The notes: generated from the sequence alone by a model not told the origin. DNA of 63,273 nt from an uncultured Elusimicrobia bacterium (GCA_903873295.1 CAIQNV010000090.1:1-63273), one strand, 5' to 3'. Positions 26,670 to 35,499 are shown, counted from the first letter of the stretch. Made by a program: numbers and translations.

Positions 26670-28163
26670 ATGCCGACAGCCGCCGTCAGAAAATTAATTT
26701 GCGCGGCGCTCGCCGTTCTGTCGGGCGCGGCCTCCGTCCGCGCCGGCGATTATACAGGTTCCTCCGCGGGCACGAGCTCCGGGAAGTTTTTAGCCTTCGG
26801 CTCCAGCGCCCGCGCCGCCGCCATGGGCGAAGCTTACTGCGCCGCGGCGCAGGGGGCCGACGCCGTCCGGTATAATCCCGCCGCCCTGGTCAGGATCGAA
26901 GCGAATTCGGCGGAGCTCATGCACGCCAATTACCTTGCGGACACTTTTCTGGACCAGGGAGCTTTTGCCCGCCGTCTGGGCCCGAACCAGGCGATAGGTT
27001 TTTCCGCGCTTCAGATGAGCTACGGGAGCATTCCCGAAACGGATGAAACCGGCTACCGGACGGGCACGGCGCACCCGGCTAATCTGGCGCTCACCGGCGC
27101 TTATGCCTACAAGTTCGAAGGCTCCGGAGGCCCGCTTGCCGGAAGCGCGATAGGAGTTTCCGCCGGCTATGTTCAATCCACTATCGTTTCCTCCGCGAAG
27201 ACTTTCACCGCCTCCCTGGGCCTGCTGTCTCCGGCTTACGGGCCTCTTGGAACGCAGTTCGCGTTCGCGGCGGAAAACCTGGCGGGAGCTTTGAAGTTCG
27301 ACCAGAAGGCGGATCCCCTGCCGCTGGCTTTCAAGCTAGGCGCCCTGCTGCACATTAAGCCGGACTGGGTTTTAGCTCTGGAGCTGGCGGGGCCGAAGGA
27401 CGGCGCGCCCTATGCGGCGCTCGGTACGGAGAAGCTGTTCAAGGCTCAGTCGGAGATCAAGCTGGCTGTTCGCGCCGGCTATAATATGCGCACAGGTAGG
27501 GATCTGGGAGGGCTGGCCGGTTTCGCCGCCGGGCTCGGGATCGCTTTCAACGGCGTGGCGCTGGATTACGCTCTTGTTCCTTTTGGAACTCTCGGCTATA
27601 CGCATAAGCTTACACTCGGGTTCAGCTTTGGAGCGGACAAAGGAAAATCCTCCCCCGAAAAAAGCGCGCCTCAAAAGCCCGCCAAAACAAAACCGGCTCC
27701 GGCTATTCCGGCCCCGGCGCCGAAGATTCCGGAAGGAACTGAAGCGGCGCTGCCCGCGCCGACGGACAACTGCCTGAATTGCCTGGAGCCGGCGGATAAG
27801 TATTTCGCGCAGAAAGACTATGAGAACGCGGCCCTGGAGTACAAAAAGGCCCTTGAGTCCATCCCCGAAACCGACAGCCGCCGGATATATGTTTATGAGC
27901 GGCAGGGGCAGCTGGAGCTGAAAGGCAGGAACCTCCCTAAAGCCAAAGATTTTTTCCTCGCCGCGATACAGACCGCGAAAAAACTCGGGGTCTCGGACAC
28001 CAATGTGGTGAACGCTTACCTCGGCCTGGCCTATTGCTTTGAAAAAACCGGGAATATCGCCCCCGCTGTAAAAAATTATGAAAAGGCGATGGAGCTTTCC
28101 GCCAGCGAGAAAACCAAAGCGAGAATAAAAACCATTCTCCGGAAACTGGCCCCCGGGGAATAA
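26670..28163 (+). CDS. PorV/PorQ-like outer-membrane barrel with C-terminal TPR region
   Basis: The 497-residue product has a signal peptide and the N-terminal signature of the PorV/PorQ (UPF0164) family: GKFLAFGSSARAAAMGEAYCAAAQGADAVRYNPAALV, followed by a barrel to about residue 320. A Pro/Lys-rich linker leads to tetratricopeptide-like helices (EPADKYFAQKDYENAALEYKKALE and two later units). PorV proteins act as outer-membrane shuttles for type IX secretion cargo in Bacteroidota, and PorV-like proteins occur widely in other phyla. Its position one base after a protease with a FlgD-like C-terminal domain suggests that the two work together. Confidence 0.8.
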   Translation: MPTAAVRKLICAALAVLSGAASVRAGDYTGSSAGTSSGKFLAFGSSARAAAMGEAYCAAAQGADAVRYNPAALVRIEANSAELMHANYLADTFLDQGAFARRLGPNQAIGFSALQMSYGSIPETDETGYRTGTAHPANLALTGAYAYKFEGSGGPLAGSAIGVSAGYVQSTIVSSAKTFTASLGLLSPAYGPLGTQFAFAAENLAGALKFDQKADPLPLAFKLGALLHIKPDWVLALELAGPKDGAPYAALGTEKLFKAQSEIKLAVRAGYNMRTGRDLGGLAGFAAGLGIAFNGVALDYALVPFGTLGYTHKLTLGFSFGADKGKSSPEKSAPQKPAKTKPAPAIPAPAPKIPEGTEAALPAPTDNCLNCLEPADKYFAQKDYENAALEYKKALESIPETDSRRIYVYERQGQLELKGRNLPKAKDFFLAAIQTAKKLGVSDTNVVNAYLGLAYCFEKTGNIAPAVKNYEKAMELSASEKTKARIKTILRKLAPGE

Positions 28164-28168
28164 CAGCG

Positions 28169-28196
28169 GAGCGGATTAATTCATCCGCCCGATTTT
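28169..28196 (+). terminator. Probable terminator after the PorV-like gene
   Basis: GCGGAT (28171-28176) pairs with ATCCGC (28183-28188) around TAATTC, followed by CCGATTTTG. The T-tract is short, so it is a weak candidate. Confidence 0.45.
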
Positions 28197-28314
28197 GCTA
28201 TAGTTTAGCCGGGTCAAACGGCTTCTTTCGTTATCTCTTCTTTTGCCGTGCCGCAGGCCGGGTATTTGCCCTCTGAATAAACCTCTGTATTAACAAGCAA
28301 GGAACAACCGCCAA

Positions 28315-30033
28315 ATGGCAATAAAAAGACGCAAACCTTCCAATTTGATATATGGGGTGGATGATCCCGTACCTTTACCCACCTGTTTCTTGCTGGGCCT
28401 TCAGCATAGTTTCCAGGTGACGACGGCTTTGATCTTCGCCATGATCGTTGTGCAGGGGATGGGCGCAACGCAGGCGGAGGCGGAGTTTTTCATCAGCATG
28501 TCCCTTCTGGGGGGAGGGATCGCGACCCTGCTGCAGGCGCTGAATAAGAAAGGCGTCGGTTCAGGATATTTCATGCCCGCCGTCTGCGAGCCCGCTTATA
28601 TTTCCGCCTCTCTGCTGGCAGCAAAGCTCGGCGGCCTTCCGCTGGTCCTTGGGATGACGGCCCTGAGCGGCATCTTTGAAATAGCCATTTCCAGGATAGT
28701 CCAACGCATGCGCAAGGTCTTCACGCCCGAGGTCATGGGCCTGGTGGTGGCCATGGTCGGCATCTCCGTTATTCCCATCGCGGTCCGGAATTTCCTGGGC
28801 ATTACGGACCTCAGCCCCGTCATCAACCCGCAGGTGCTGATGGTCTCTATCGCCACCCTGGGGATCATGGTTTCCATTACCGTGTGGAGCAAAGGAAAGC
28901 TCCGCCTTTATTCCGTTATTATCGGCATGGTGGCGGGCTATGTCATCTCTTTCTTTACAGGCCTTCTGCCGGCGGCGCACATTCAACAGATCTTCAGCAA
29001 ACCGCTGCTGGCCCTGCCCGCCGTAACCCTGCTCCGCTGGTCGTTCGACGCCTCTCTGCTCCTGCCTTTTGCGATCGCCAGTCTCTGCGTCTCCGTGAAA
29101 ACCATCGGCAATCTGACCACGTGCCAGAAGATAAACGACGCGGACTGGAAACGGCCGGAGATGCCCGGCATCAGGAGCGGGCTTTTAGCGGACGGACTGG
29201 GGATGAGCCTCAGCGGCCTGATCGGCGGCATGGGGCAGTCTACGGCTACCAGCAACATCGGCCTCTCCCTGGGAACGGGCGCGACGAGCCGCCAGATAGC
29301 TTTCACTACGGGCGGGATACTTATCGCGCTGGCTTTCTTTCCGCGCTTCGCCGAGATCTTCATCGTGATGCCGCAGCCGGTCATGGGCGCGGCGCCGCTG
29401 TTCGCCGTCTGTTTCATAATCTTTACCGGCTTTCAGATCATGATGTCGCGGATGCTGGACCCGCGCAAGATCTTTATTCTGGGCGTCTCCCTGATATTCG
29501 GCCTGAGCGTCTCCGCTCTGCCGCAGATCTATGCCGGGATCCAGAATCACTGGCTGCATCCGGTGGTCACCTCGCCGCTCTACTCCGCCACCCTGCTCGC
29601 CATCCTGCTGACGCTGATCTTTCAGCTCGGCCTGACAAAAAGAAGCAGCCAGAGCCTGGAGCCGGGAAAAACAAAGTATGAACATATCCGGGATCTGCTG
29701 GATCAGCATGGCGCTCTCTGGGGAGCCCGGCAGGAGGTTATTAACCGGGCGGTCTCCGCTTTGAACGAGCTAATGGAGATGATCGCCTCCGAGCAGTTAA
29801 CTAAAGAGCCGATCCAGCTGGATATGAGCTTTGATGAATTCAATTTGGACCTGACCCTGCAGTATGAAGGAAAACCGATCGACCTGACGGGGACTTATGT
29901 GAAGCCGCAGTCCCTGGAGAAAAACATCTCCGGCATGCAGCTCTCACTTTGCATGATCCGCAAAGACGCCGACAAGATCGAAGCCGCCGAAAAAGACGGC
30001 CGGCAGCGGATCGTTCTGCACTTCGACCATTGA
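28315..30033 (+). CDS. NCS2 family nucleobase (xanthine/uracil) permease with C-terminal cytosolic extension
   Basis: The first 440 residues are a polytopic membrane protein with NCS2 landmarks: YGVDDPVPLPTCFLLGLQH at the start, the PAVCEPAYISA segment, GGMGQSTATSNIG and the QPVMGAAPLFAV motif. NCS2 proteins import purines or pyrimidines with protons or sodium. The last 130 residues are soluble and do not belong to the transporter core. Their pattern (SALNELMEMIASE, then FDEFNLDLTLQYEGKPIDL, then SGMQLSLCMIRKDADKIEA) resembles an RsbW/GHKL-type ATPase fold with degraded nucleotide-binding motifs. The start ATG is preceded by AAGGAA. Confidence 0.85.
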   Translation: MAIKRRKPSNLIYGVDDPVPLPTCFLLGLQHSFQVTTALIFAMIVVQGMGATQAEAEFFISMSLLGGGIATLLQALNKKGVGSGYFMPAVCEPAYISASLLAAKLGGLPLVLGMTALSGIFEIAISRIVQRMRKVFTPEVMGLVVAMVGISVIPIAVRNFLGITDLSPVINPQVLMVSIATLGIMVSITVWSKGKLRLYSVIIGMVAGYVISFFTGLLPAAHIQQIFSKPLLALPAVTLLRWSFDASLLLPFAIASLCVSVKTIGNLTTCQKINDADWKRPEMPGIRSGLLADGLGMSLSGLIGGMGQSTATSNIGLSLGTGATSRQIAFTTGGILIALAFFPRFAEIFIVMPQPVMGAAPLFAVCFIIFTGFQIMMSRMLDPRKIFILGVSLIFGLSVSALPQIYAGIQNHWLHPVVTSPLYSATLLAILLTLIFQLGLTKRSSQSLEPGKTKYEHIRDLLDQHGALWGARQEVINRAVSALNELMEMIASEQLTKEPIQLDMSFDEFNLDLTLQYEGKPIDLTGTYVKPQSLEKNISGMQLSLCMIRKDADKIEAAEKDGRQRIVLHFDH

Positions 30034-30489
30034 CGGGCTACCTGTCCTTTCCGAGATCAGTTGCAGCACCCGTTAACCCCTTCAAAGAAAAGTCTCCAGG
30101 TGCTTTTTAAAGAGTCTCAACCGAGAAAGAAGAACGGCAATATTGTCACTATAACTCGTTCTAATCTGACACTATACAATCATCTCCCTTATGGGTGTTA
30201 AGATATATACCCTAATATCGCATTTAGGGAGCATGATTACAGCACTACGCTGGGGCCAGGAGGCTTAGCGTACGATTTTTTCCATTTCCTGAAACGACCC
30301 CGAACAGAATTATCCCGCTGGATTCCCCGCAAAGCGGGTGAAGACAGGGCTGTCCCAAAAAACTTCTTCAGGCGAAGGGCCCAGGCCGGCATGGGCATAA
30401 TAACAACCCGGGTCTGGGCCGTTCGCTTCATACGGCGGAATGGTCCTTAATGTTACGATTAAGACAGCGGGGCAGAGTCCCGGTACACA
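30034..30489. other. 456-base intergenic region, no gene supported
   Basis: The sequence holds two related motifs about 20 bases apart, GTCACTATAAC and TGACACTATACAAT (about 30136-30181), which look like promoter or operator elements. An inverted repeat CCCTAA / TTAGGG lies at about 30210-30230. A segment reading CCGCTGGATTCCCCGCAAAGCGGG lies near 30318-30341 and is reminiscent of widespread REP-like palindromes. A long-range pair GGCCCAG / CTGGGCC spans about 30378-30421. A minus-strand frame of 64 codons here looks spurious. Confidence 0.35.
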
Positions 30490-31086
30490 ATGAGAAAAAC
30501 GTTATCGACCTTTTTCCTCTGCGCGGCCAGCGCGCTTATCTTTTCCTCCGCGGCTTTCGCCGCGCCCGCGCAGATCGTACTGATACGCCACGCGGAGAAG
30601 CCCGAATACGGCAGCGGGCTCAGCGCGCGCGGCCTCGAACGCGCCGAAGCGCTGGTGAAATTCTTTCAGACGCCCGCGGTCGCCCGCTACGGCGCCCCGG
30701 CCGCGATCTACGCGGCGGCCCCGAAAAACGAAGACAGTTCCCTCCGCTCGATACAGACGGTAACGCCGCTGGCAGGCGCTTTACGGCTCACCATCAACAC
30801 CGATTTTACGCGCGGACAGGCGCACAAACTGGCCAGGGATATAATGGAAGCTCCCGGCTATAACGGACGGATGGTGCTGATCTGCTGGCAGCACGAGGCG
30901 CTAGTGGAGATAGTGCGCGTGCTCGCGGAATACAACAATTCGGAACAGGCCGTACAGAACACCCTTCCTTATGAATGGGCTGCCGACGCTTTTGACAGAG
31001 CGTGGATACTCGATCTTTCCGGCGGCAAAGTGATCTCTTTCAAGGATATTCCCCAGCGCCTGCTGCCGGGCGACAGCGTCAAATAA
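30490..31086 (+). CDS. Exported histidine phosphatase superfamily protein
   Basis: The 198-residue product has a signal peptide (ends SSAAFAAPA) and the phosphatase signature LIRHAEKP, in which the His is the phospho-acceptor, with a second His in ICWQHEAL. It lacks the insertions of phytases and resembles the short periplasmic branch of the family (SixA/phosphoglycerate-mutase-like). The substrate is unknown. The gene lies 13 bases before the next gene, whose Shine-Dalgarno (GAGGAG) starts right after its stop. Confidence 0.85.
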   Translation: MRKTLSTFFLCAASALIFSSAAFAAPAQIVLIRHAEKPEYGSGLSARGLERAEALVKFFQTPAVARYGAPAAIYAAAPKNEDSSLRSIQTVTPLAGALRLTINTDFTRGQAHKLARDIMEAPGYNGRMVLICWQHEALVEIVRVLAEYNNSEQAVQNTLPYEWAADAFDRAWILDLSGGKVISFKDIPQRLLPGDSVK

Positions 31087-31099
31087 GAGGAGCAGATAA

Positions 31100-32380
31100 A
31101 TGAAAAAATTGATAATTCTCGCAGTTGTCTCCGGCCTAGCCGGGCCCGCGTTCGCCGCGGGACAGTTCGACCTCCCCGGAATAAGCGCCGCGGACCTTAA
31201 ACTGCTATCCGCCGAGATCCCGGCCGCCAGCCCGGCGCGCGTTGTGGATTGGAACAAGGCGCAGGACGGCTCTGAAAAGCTCAAACTCGGAATTGTTTCC
31301 AAAGCCGAGCGTGACGGCTATATAACCAGAGCCTCCCTCTGGCGGCCTGAAGAGTCGCTCAACGTCGCCGCCATGGATTTCAAGGCCGGCCCTTTCGAAA
31401 AAATGAAATACGCCCCCGAAGAACTGGTGACCTGCAATTACGTCCCCATGAGCGAAGGTTATGAAACCGGCAAGCCCAACGGCATGTCCCCCAAATTCAA
31501 ATGCCGCGACGCGAAGGGCAAGGAATTCAAAGTTAAATACGGCGAGACCGGCGACGTGATGGCCGAAGTGGCCTCCAGCTGGATACTGACGGCCATCGGC
31601 GCCTACGCCGACAGGATGTACCCCGTGAGGCTGAACTGCCCGGACTGCCCGTCGGATCCTTTTAAGAACGAAAGCGACCGCGGCGCCTGGCGGCAGGGCC
31701 AGATGGTGGCCATCGAGGACAAGCTCGGCGAGCGCATCGAGTTCGAACCCAACTCCGGCATCGGCTTCGACGAATTTTACCGCCTCCCGGACAAAGTGGG
31801 CGCGGAAGCCCTGAACGGCATGGCGCAATTCCTGTCCAATTCCGACAACAAAGCCCCCAACCAGGCCATCGCCTGCCAGAAACAAGATGTGATCGCCGAC
31901 GCCGCCGGCAAAGCCACGTGCGGCAACCCGGTAGTCTACCTGCAGGACATGGGCATCAGCTTCGGCGGCCGCGGCTTCTACCACAACAGCCGCATGAACT
32001 TCGACAAATGGGCCAAAGAGCATATCTGGGAAGATCCGCGCACCTGCGTCATGCATCTCAATTCCACCCAGACCAGCTCGCTGAACGGCACCGACCCCAT
32101 CGGCCGCGACCTGCACCAGATAGGCGAACAGGCCCGGCAGATGCTGATACGCAGGCTGGGCATGCTTTCGCGCCGGCAGCTGATAGACATTTTTACCGCC
32201 GCCCGCGCGCCCAAGCGCGAGCCCTTCCACACCGCCGAAGAATGGGCCGACCTGTTCCTGAGCAAGGTGGAGCAGCTGCGCAGTCCGCGGGGAGCCAAGA
32301 CCCCCCCGGGCTTCGCCTGCCCTTACCAGATAGTGCCGCCCAACTCGGCGCCGCAGCCCGCCCAGCAGTTCGGCGGCTAA
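31100..32380 (+). CDS. Secreted protein with kinase-like residue pattern, function unknown
   Basis: The 426-residue protein has a signal peptide (MKKLIILAVVSGLAGPAFA). The order of polar residues matches an atypical protein-kinase fold: Lys146 in KEFKVKYGE, Glu156 in DVMAEVASSWILTAIG, Asp249 and Asn254 in SNSDNKAPNQAI (catalytic-loop-like), and Asp283 in LQDMGISFG (DFG-like). Several Cys pairs (CPDC and others) suggest disulfides after export. I infer a secreted kinase-like or pseudokinase protein, but no named family was confirmed. It follows the histidine phosphatase gene in the same operon. Confidence 0.65.
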   Translation: MKKLIILAVVSGLAGPAFAAGQFDLPGISAADLKLLSAEIPAASPARVVDWNKAQDGSEKLKLGIVSKAERDGYITRASLWRPEESLNVAAMDFKAGPFEKMKYAPEELVTCNYVPMSEGYETGKPNGMSPKFKCRDAKGKEFKVKYGETGDVMAEVASSWILTAIGAYADRMYPVRLNCPDCPSDPFKNESDRGAWRQGQMVAIEDKLGERIEFEPNSGIGFDEFYRLPDKVGAEALNGMAQFLSNSDNKAPNQAIACQKQDVIADAAGKATCGNPVVYLQDMGISFGGRGFYHNSRMNFDKWAKEHIWEDPRTCVMHLNSTQTSSLNGTDPIGRDLHQIGEQARQMLIRRLGMLSRRQLIDIFTAARAPKREPFHTAEEWADLFLSKVEQLRSPRGAKTPPGFACPYQIVPPNSAPQPAQQFGG

Positions 32381-32423
32381 AAAGCCGCGGCTGCATTTTG
32401 CCCCGACCGGGAGCTGTCGCACA

Positions 32424-32451
32424 TTGACAATGTGTAATGGTCTGGTATACT
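32424..32451 (+). promoter_or_regulatory. Strong promoter with almost no leader
   Basis: TTGACA (32424-32429), a 16-base spacer and TATACT (32446-32451) form the best promoter in the window. The -10 ends 10 bases before the ATG at 32462, so the 5' leader would be at most about 4 bases. A hairpin GCGGCT-AAAA-AGCCGC at 32373-32388, across the upstream stop codon, may end the preceding operon. Confidence 0.75.
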
Positions 32452-32461
32452 TGAAAGATAA

Positions 32462-33373
32462 ATGAGAAGAAAAAAGGCGCTCGAAATTTCCGCGCTCCTG
32501 GCGGCGCTCTTCCTGGCCGCGGCAGTCGACGGCCGGGCTTCGTCGCCCGCCGCCGCCCAGCTGCTTGATTCCGCCGGGCAAACCGCGGCCGCTCCCGAAT
32601 CCTCCTCGCCCGGCTCGACCGGCGCCCCGGCTCCCGGCGAGAGCGCGGCGCTCTGCGAGCGGCCCGCGGCCTCAGAAGAGATAATTTACCAGTCCGACTT
32701 CCGCTGGGACTATACCCTGCCCGAGATGAGCGCCCGCTTCGAAGAGATGTACGCTTCGCCCAAGCGCCTGGACAAGCGCGCCTACTGGGACAAGACCGCC
32801 AAGAGCCTTGTTCTGCCGCCAGGCTACGAGGGCGCGCCGGTTAAGATAGGCCCGCCGCTGACGCAGGCTTTGCGCCGGCACATCGAGCGCGCGTTGGAAC
32901 TGGGCTATGCGGACTACATCTTCTTCCCGGACATGGGACACTCTCACCTGCTCATCCCCGACGCCCTTTGGAAATCTAAATATAGCAAGTACGAAGTCAG
33001 CGAGAACTCCAGGCTGTACGAGGATATGCTCAGCGATCCGGCCATACAGATCTTCTACCATACCGCGGAGCAGCTCAAGATGCTGCAGGACAACCAGCCC
33101 ATAAACGATCCGCAGGTGCTGTTCAGGCGGGCCAACCGCAACATCGCCGGCCCCATTAAGCCGGGTGCGGAATTGACGGTCTTACAGAATCCGGAAAGCG
33201 CCGCCAACACCGTGAACGAAGTGCCCGGCTACAGGTGGTGGGGCGGCGGCTTTAATTTCAGCGCCCAGAAAGACGGCTGCTTCGCCTACACCCACAAAGG
33301 AAAAACCTACCGCTTCGACATCAGCCTGCAGGACCTCCCCATGAAGCCGGGCAGCGGCGAAGACTGGCAGTAA
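32462..33373 (+). CDS. Secreted protein of unknown function (303 aa)
   Basis: The product has a Lys/Arg-rich start and hydrophobic signal segment (ALEISALLAALFLAAAVDG), then a Ser/Pro/Ala-rich linker up to residue 65. The folded part begins near CERPAASEEIIYQSDF. A distinctive block reads YADYIFFPDMGHSHLLIPDALW, with two His that could bind metal. I do not recognise the family. It has its own near-leaderless promoter and no Shine-Dalgarno. Confidence 0.75.
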   Translation: MRRKKALEISALLAALFLAAAVDGRASSPAAAQLLDSAGQTAAAPESSSPGSTGAPAPGESAALCERPAASEEIIYQSDFRWDYTLPEMSARFEEMYASPKRLDKRAYWDKTAKSLVLPPGYEGAPVKIGPPLTQALRRHIERALELGYADYIFFPDMGHSHLLIPDALWKSKYSKYEVSENSRLYEDMLSDPAIQIFYHTAEQLKMLQDNQPINDPQVLFRRANRNIAGPIKPGAELTVLQNPESAANTVNEVPGYRWWGGGFNFSAQKDGCFAYTHKGKTYRFDISLQDLPMKPGSGEDWQ

Positions 33374-33453
33374 TCACCCTCACTTAATAGCGTAAAAAGT
33401 TCCCGCCGCCTTTTTTTCGCCGGAAAAAGTCTCCTGCTATTTTTTAGCCAGGT

Positions 33454-34422
33454 TCAGCGCTTTTTTTCCGCGTCTGCGCGCATCTGCGCCAGCTGCTGCC
33501 GCAGCTGGCAGGCGTTCTTTTGCTTCAGTTCACAGGCCTCGCCCAGCAGCCGCTCCGCCGCGGCGGGATCCCGGGGCGCGAACTTGCCTTCGGCGTAGAA
33601 CATTCCCAGCAGGGAGCAGGCCTGTCCCAATTTGGCGTCGCAGGCTTTCTGCATGAGCCCGAGGCCGCGGGGAATATCGGCCGGCATATATTTACCGTCG
33701 AGACAACTGCTTCCCAGCATGGTGCAGCCGTACATATCGCCCGCGCCGCAGGCCTTGGCGAACAGCGCCACGGCGGCGGGCCCGTCCTGGGCCGTGCCGT
33801 GCCCGGCCAGCTGCATGATGCCCTGCGTGGTACAGGCCTCCGCAACTCCTCCCGCGCAGGCCCTGTTGATCAGGGAAAATGCGCGCTTGTCATCTCTTTC
33901 AACCCCGTGGCCGGCCATATACCGCGCCCCCAGCCGCAGGCAATTTAACATGTCGCCGGCTTTGCAGCCCGCCCTGTCCTCAGCGGTTTCTTTGGCCAGC
34001 GCCTCGGGGCTTAGCGGGCGGCCGGTATACGAGACCGTATCTAAAGTCGGCGGCCGGGGCACCAGCAGCCCGGGGAGCGGCGGCGCGATATCTTCTCCCC
34101 TGAGCCCGCCGCTTGGCGGGGTCAGGCTTTCCGCCTGAACTCCGCTCGCGGAGCCCGGGTGCGCCCGCTCAGGCAGGCCGGCTGTCGGGGTCTGGCTCCC
34201 GGGCGGGGCTTCTCCGCCGGGCAGCGGCCCGCGGTCTTTGGCCTGCGTTCCCGGCAGCAGGCCGGCCCGCCAGAGCAGGGACAGGGCCATCGCGGTCAGC
34301 AGCAAACCTGCCGCGAAGCGCAGCGCCAAAGCAGGGGATAAATTAAATCGCGGCGCCGGCCCGGCGCGGGGGTCCGCGGGCGGGGGCGCTCCGTATTCCG
34401 GATCTCTTTCTTCGTTCTGCAT
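33454..34422 (-). CDS. Membrane-anchored Sel1-repeat protein
   Basis: The 322-residue protein has a short cytoplasmic Pro-rich N-terminus, one membrane segment (LALRFAAGLLLTAMALSLLW, about residues 32-51), a Pro/Gly linker, and four to five Sel1-like repeats of about 36 residues (AGHGVERDDKRAFSLINRACAGGVAEAC and following). Sel1 repeats are helical pairs used for protein binding, and here they should face the periplasm. It is the last gene of the six-gene minus-strand operon, 46 bases after the second AAA+ ATPase. Confidence 0.82.
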   Translation of the reverse strand: MQNEERDPEYGAPPPADPRAGPAPRFNLSPALALRFAAGLLLTAMALSLLWRAGLLPGTQAKDRGPLPGGEAPPGSQTPTAGLPERAHPGSASGVQAESLTPPSGGLRGEDIAPPLPGLLVPRPPTLDTVSYTGRPLSPEALAKETAEDRAGCKAGDMLNCLRLGARYMAGHGVERDDKRAFSLINRACAGGVAEACTTQGIMQLAGHGTAQDGPAAVALFAKACGAGDMYGCTMLGSSCLDGKYMPADIPRGLGLMQKACDAKLGQACSLLGMFYAEGKFAPRDPAAAERLLGEACELKQKNACQLRQQLAQMRADAEKKR

Positions 34423-34468
34423 AGCTATCAGGCCGGCTGCGGCATACAGCGCGGCGAGGGGCGGGGCC

Positions 34469-35491
34469 TTATTTGCCGGCCTGGGCCGGACCCTGTTTAT
34501 CGGCGGGATAGCAGACTATCTTGCCGTCCGGGCCGAGGCGGAACGAGACGGTCTTCACTTTCTTGTCGCGCATCGCCACCAGCTGCTCGGCAAAGAAATC
34601 AAAAATTATGCGCTCCAGCTCGCGGATGCCGAAGCGGCTTACTTTCAGGTTCGCCTCCAGCGCCTGCAGCAGCAGCTCCGGCGCCACGAATTCCACGGTC
34701 ATCCCGTAATCCTTCCCCAGCCGTGCGATCTTGAGCAGCGCTATCTCCGCCACTATCATCCCGGTGAGCGGTTTGAAGAGATAGACCTTGTCGATGCGGC
34801 CCATGATCTCCGCCCGGAAGACCCCGGACTCGGAAAGCAGCGTCTTGATGGCGTTCAGGATCTCGCGGTAGTCGGTCATCCCCTCCGTAGCCTTGGCCGT
34901 TTCGTCTGCGAGGGCGTTGCTGGTCAGCACCACTATGCTCTGCGTGAAATCGGCCGTTTTGCCGCTGCTCTGCTCGGTCAGGCGTCCGTCGCCCATCAGC
35001 TGCAGCAGCAGGTCGAACACCAGCGGGTGCGCCTTCTCTATCTCGTCGAAAAGTATCAGCCGGCGCGGGTTAGCCATGATGGGGCGCGTCAGCTGGCCGC
35101 CGGACTCCGAGTCCTTGTACCCGGAGGAAGAGCCGGTCAGGCGGCTCTTGGCCATATCGGGGTTGCTCAGCTCGGAGCAGTCGAAGCGGAGCATGTCCTT
35201 CGCGTCGCCGTAAAGGTATTCGGCCAGCACCTTGGCCAGCTCGGTCTTGCCGGTGCCGGTAGGGCCCAGCAGCAGCAGGCTGCAGATGGGGCGCGTGCGC
35301 TCCTGCTTCTCCCAGCTGAGCCGTATCAGCCGGGCGACGTCGGAGATTATTTCAGCCTGGCCCTTGATGTGCGCCTGCAGGAATTCCAGCAGCAGTTTCT
35401 CGTCCACGGTGCGGCTCTTGCTCTCCAGCTTGGACTCGCTTACCAGCGCGCGCAGCTTGTCCCAGTCCGTCATATTGTTAAGGTCGCTCAT
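34469..35491 (-). CDS. Single-ring ClpB-D2-like AAA+ ATPase (soluble)
   Basis: With the start at 35491 the protein has 340 residues: Walker A GPTGTGKT (76-83), pore loop GSSSGYKD with its Tyr (about 120-127), Walker B LILFDE (145-150), sensor 1 LTSN, an arginine-finger region (EIMGRIDKV) and sensor 2 FGIRELER. It is the D2 module of Clp/Hsp100 unfoldases without the N-domain, D1 ring or middle domain. I prefer the ATG at 35491, with GAGGAG upstream, over the GTG at 35503 that overlaps the previous stop. It should thread or remodel a protein partner. It pairs with a second, membrane-bound AAA+ in the same operon. Confidence 0.85.
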   Translation of the reverse strand: MSDLNNMTDWDKLRALVSESKLESKSRTVDEKLLLEFLQAHIKGQAEIISDVARLIRLSWEKQERTRPICSLLLLGPTGTGKTELAKVLAEYLYGDAKDMLRFDCSELSNPDMAKSRLTGSSSGYKDSESGGQLTRPIMANPRRLILFDEIEKAHPLVFDLLLQLMGDGRLTEQSSGKTADFTQSIVVLTSNALADETAKATEGMTDYREILNAIKTLLSESGVFRAEIMGRIDKVYLFKPLTGMIVAEIALLKIARLGKDYGMTVEFVAPELLLQALEANLKVSRFGIRELERIIFDFFAEQLVAMRDKKVKTVSFRLGPDGKIVCYPADKQGPAQAGK

Positions 35492-35499
35492 AATCTTGA

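Noticed and set aside
30237..30431. A 64-codon minus-strand frame in the intergenic region
   Set aside because: No Shine-Dalgarno, basic low-complexity product and overlap with palindromic sequence; probably not a gene.
31205..32581. A 458-codon minus-strand frame
   Set aside because: Antisense to the secreted kinase-like gene and across the strong promoter at 32424-32451; composition is typical of a shadow frame.
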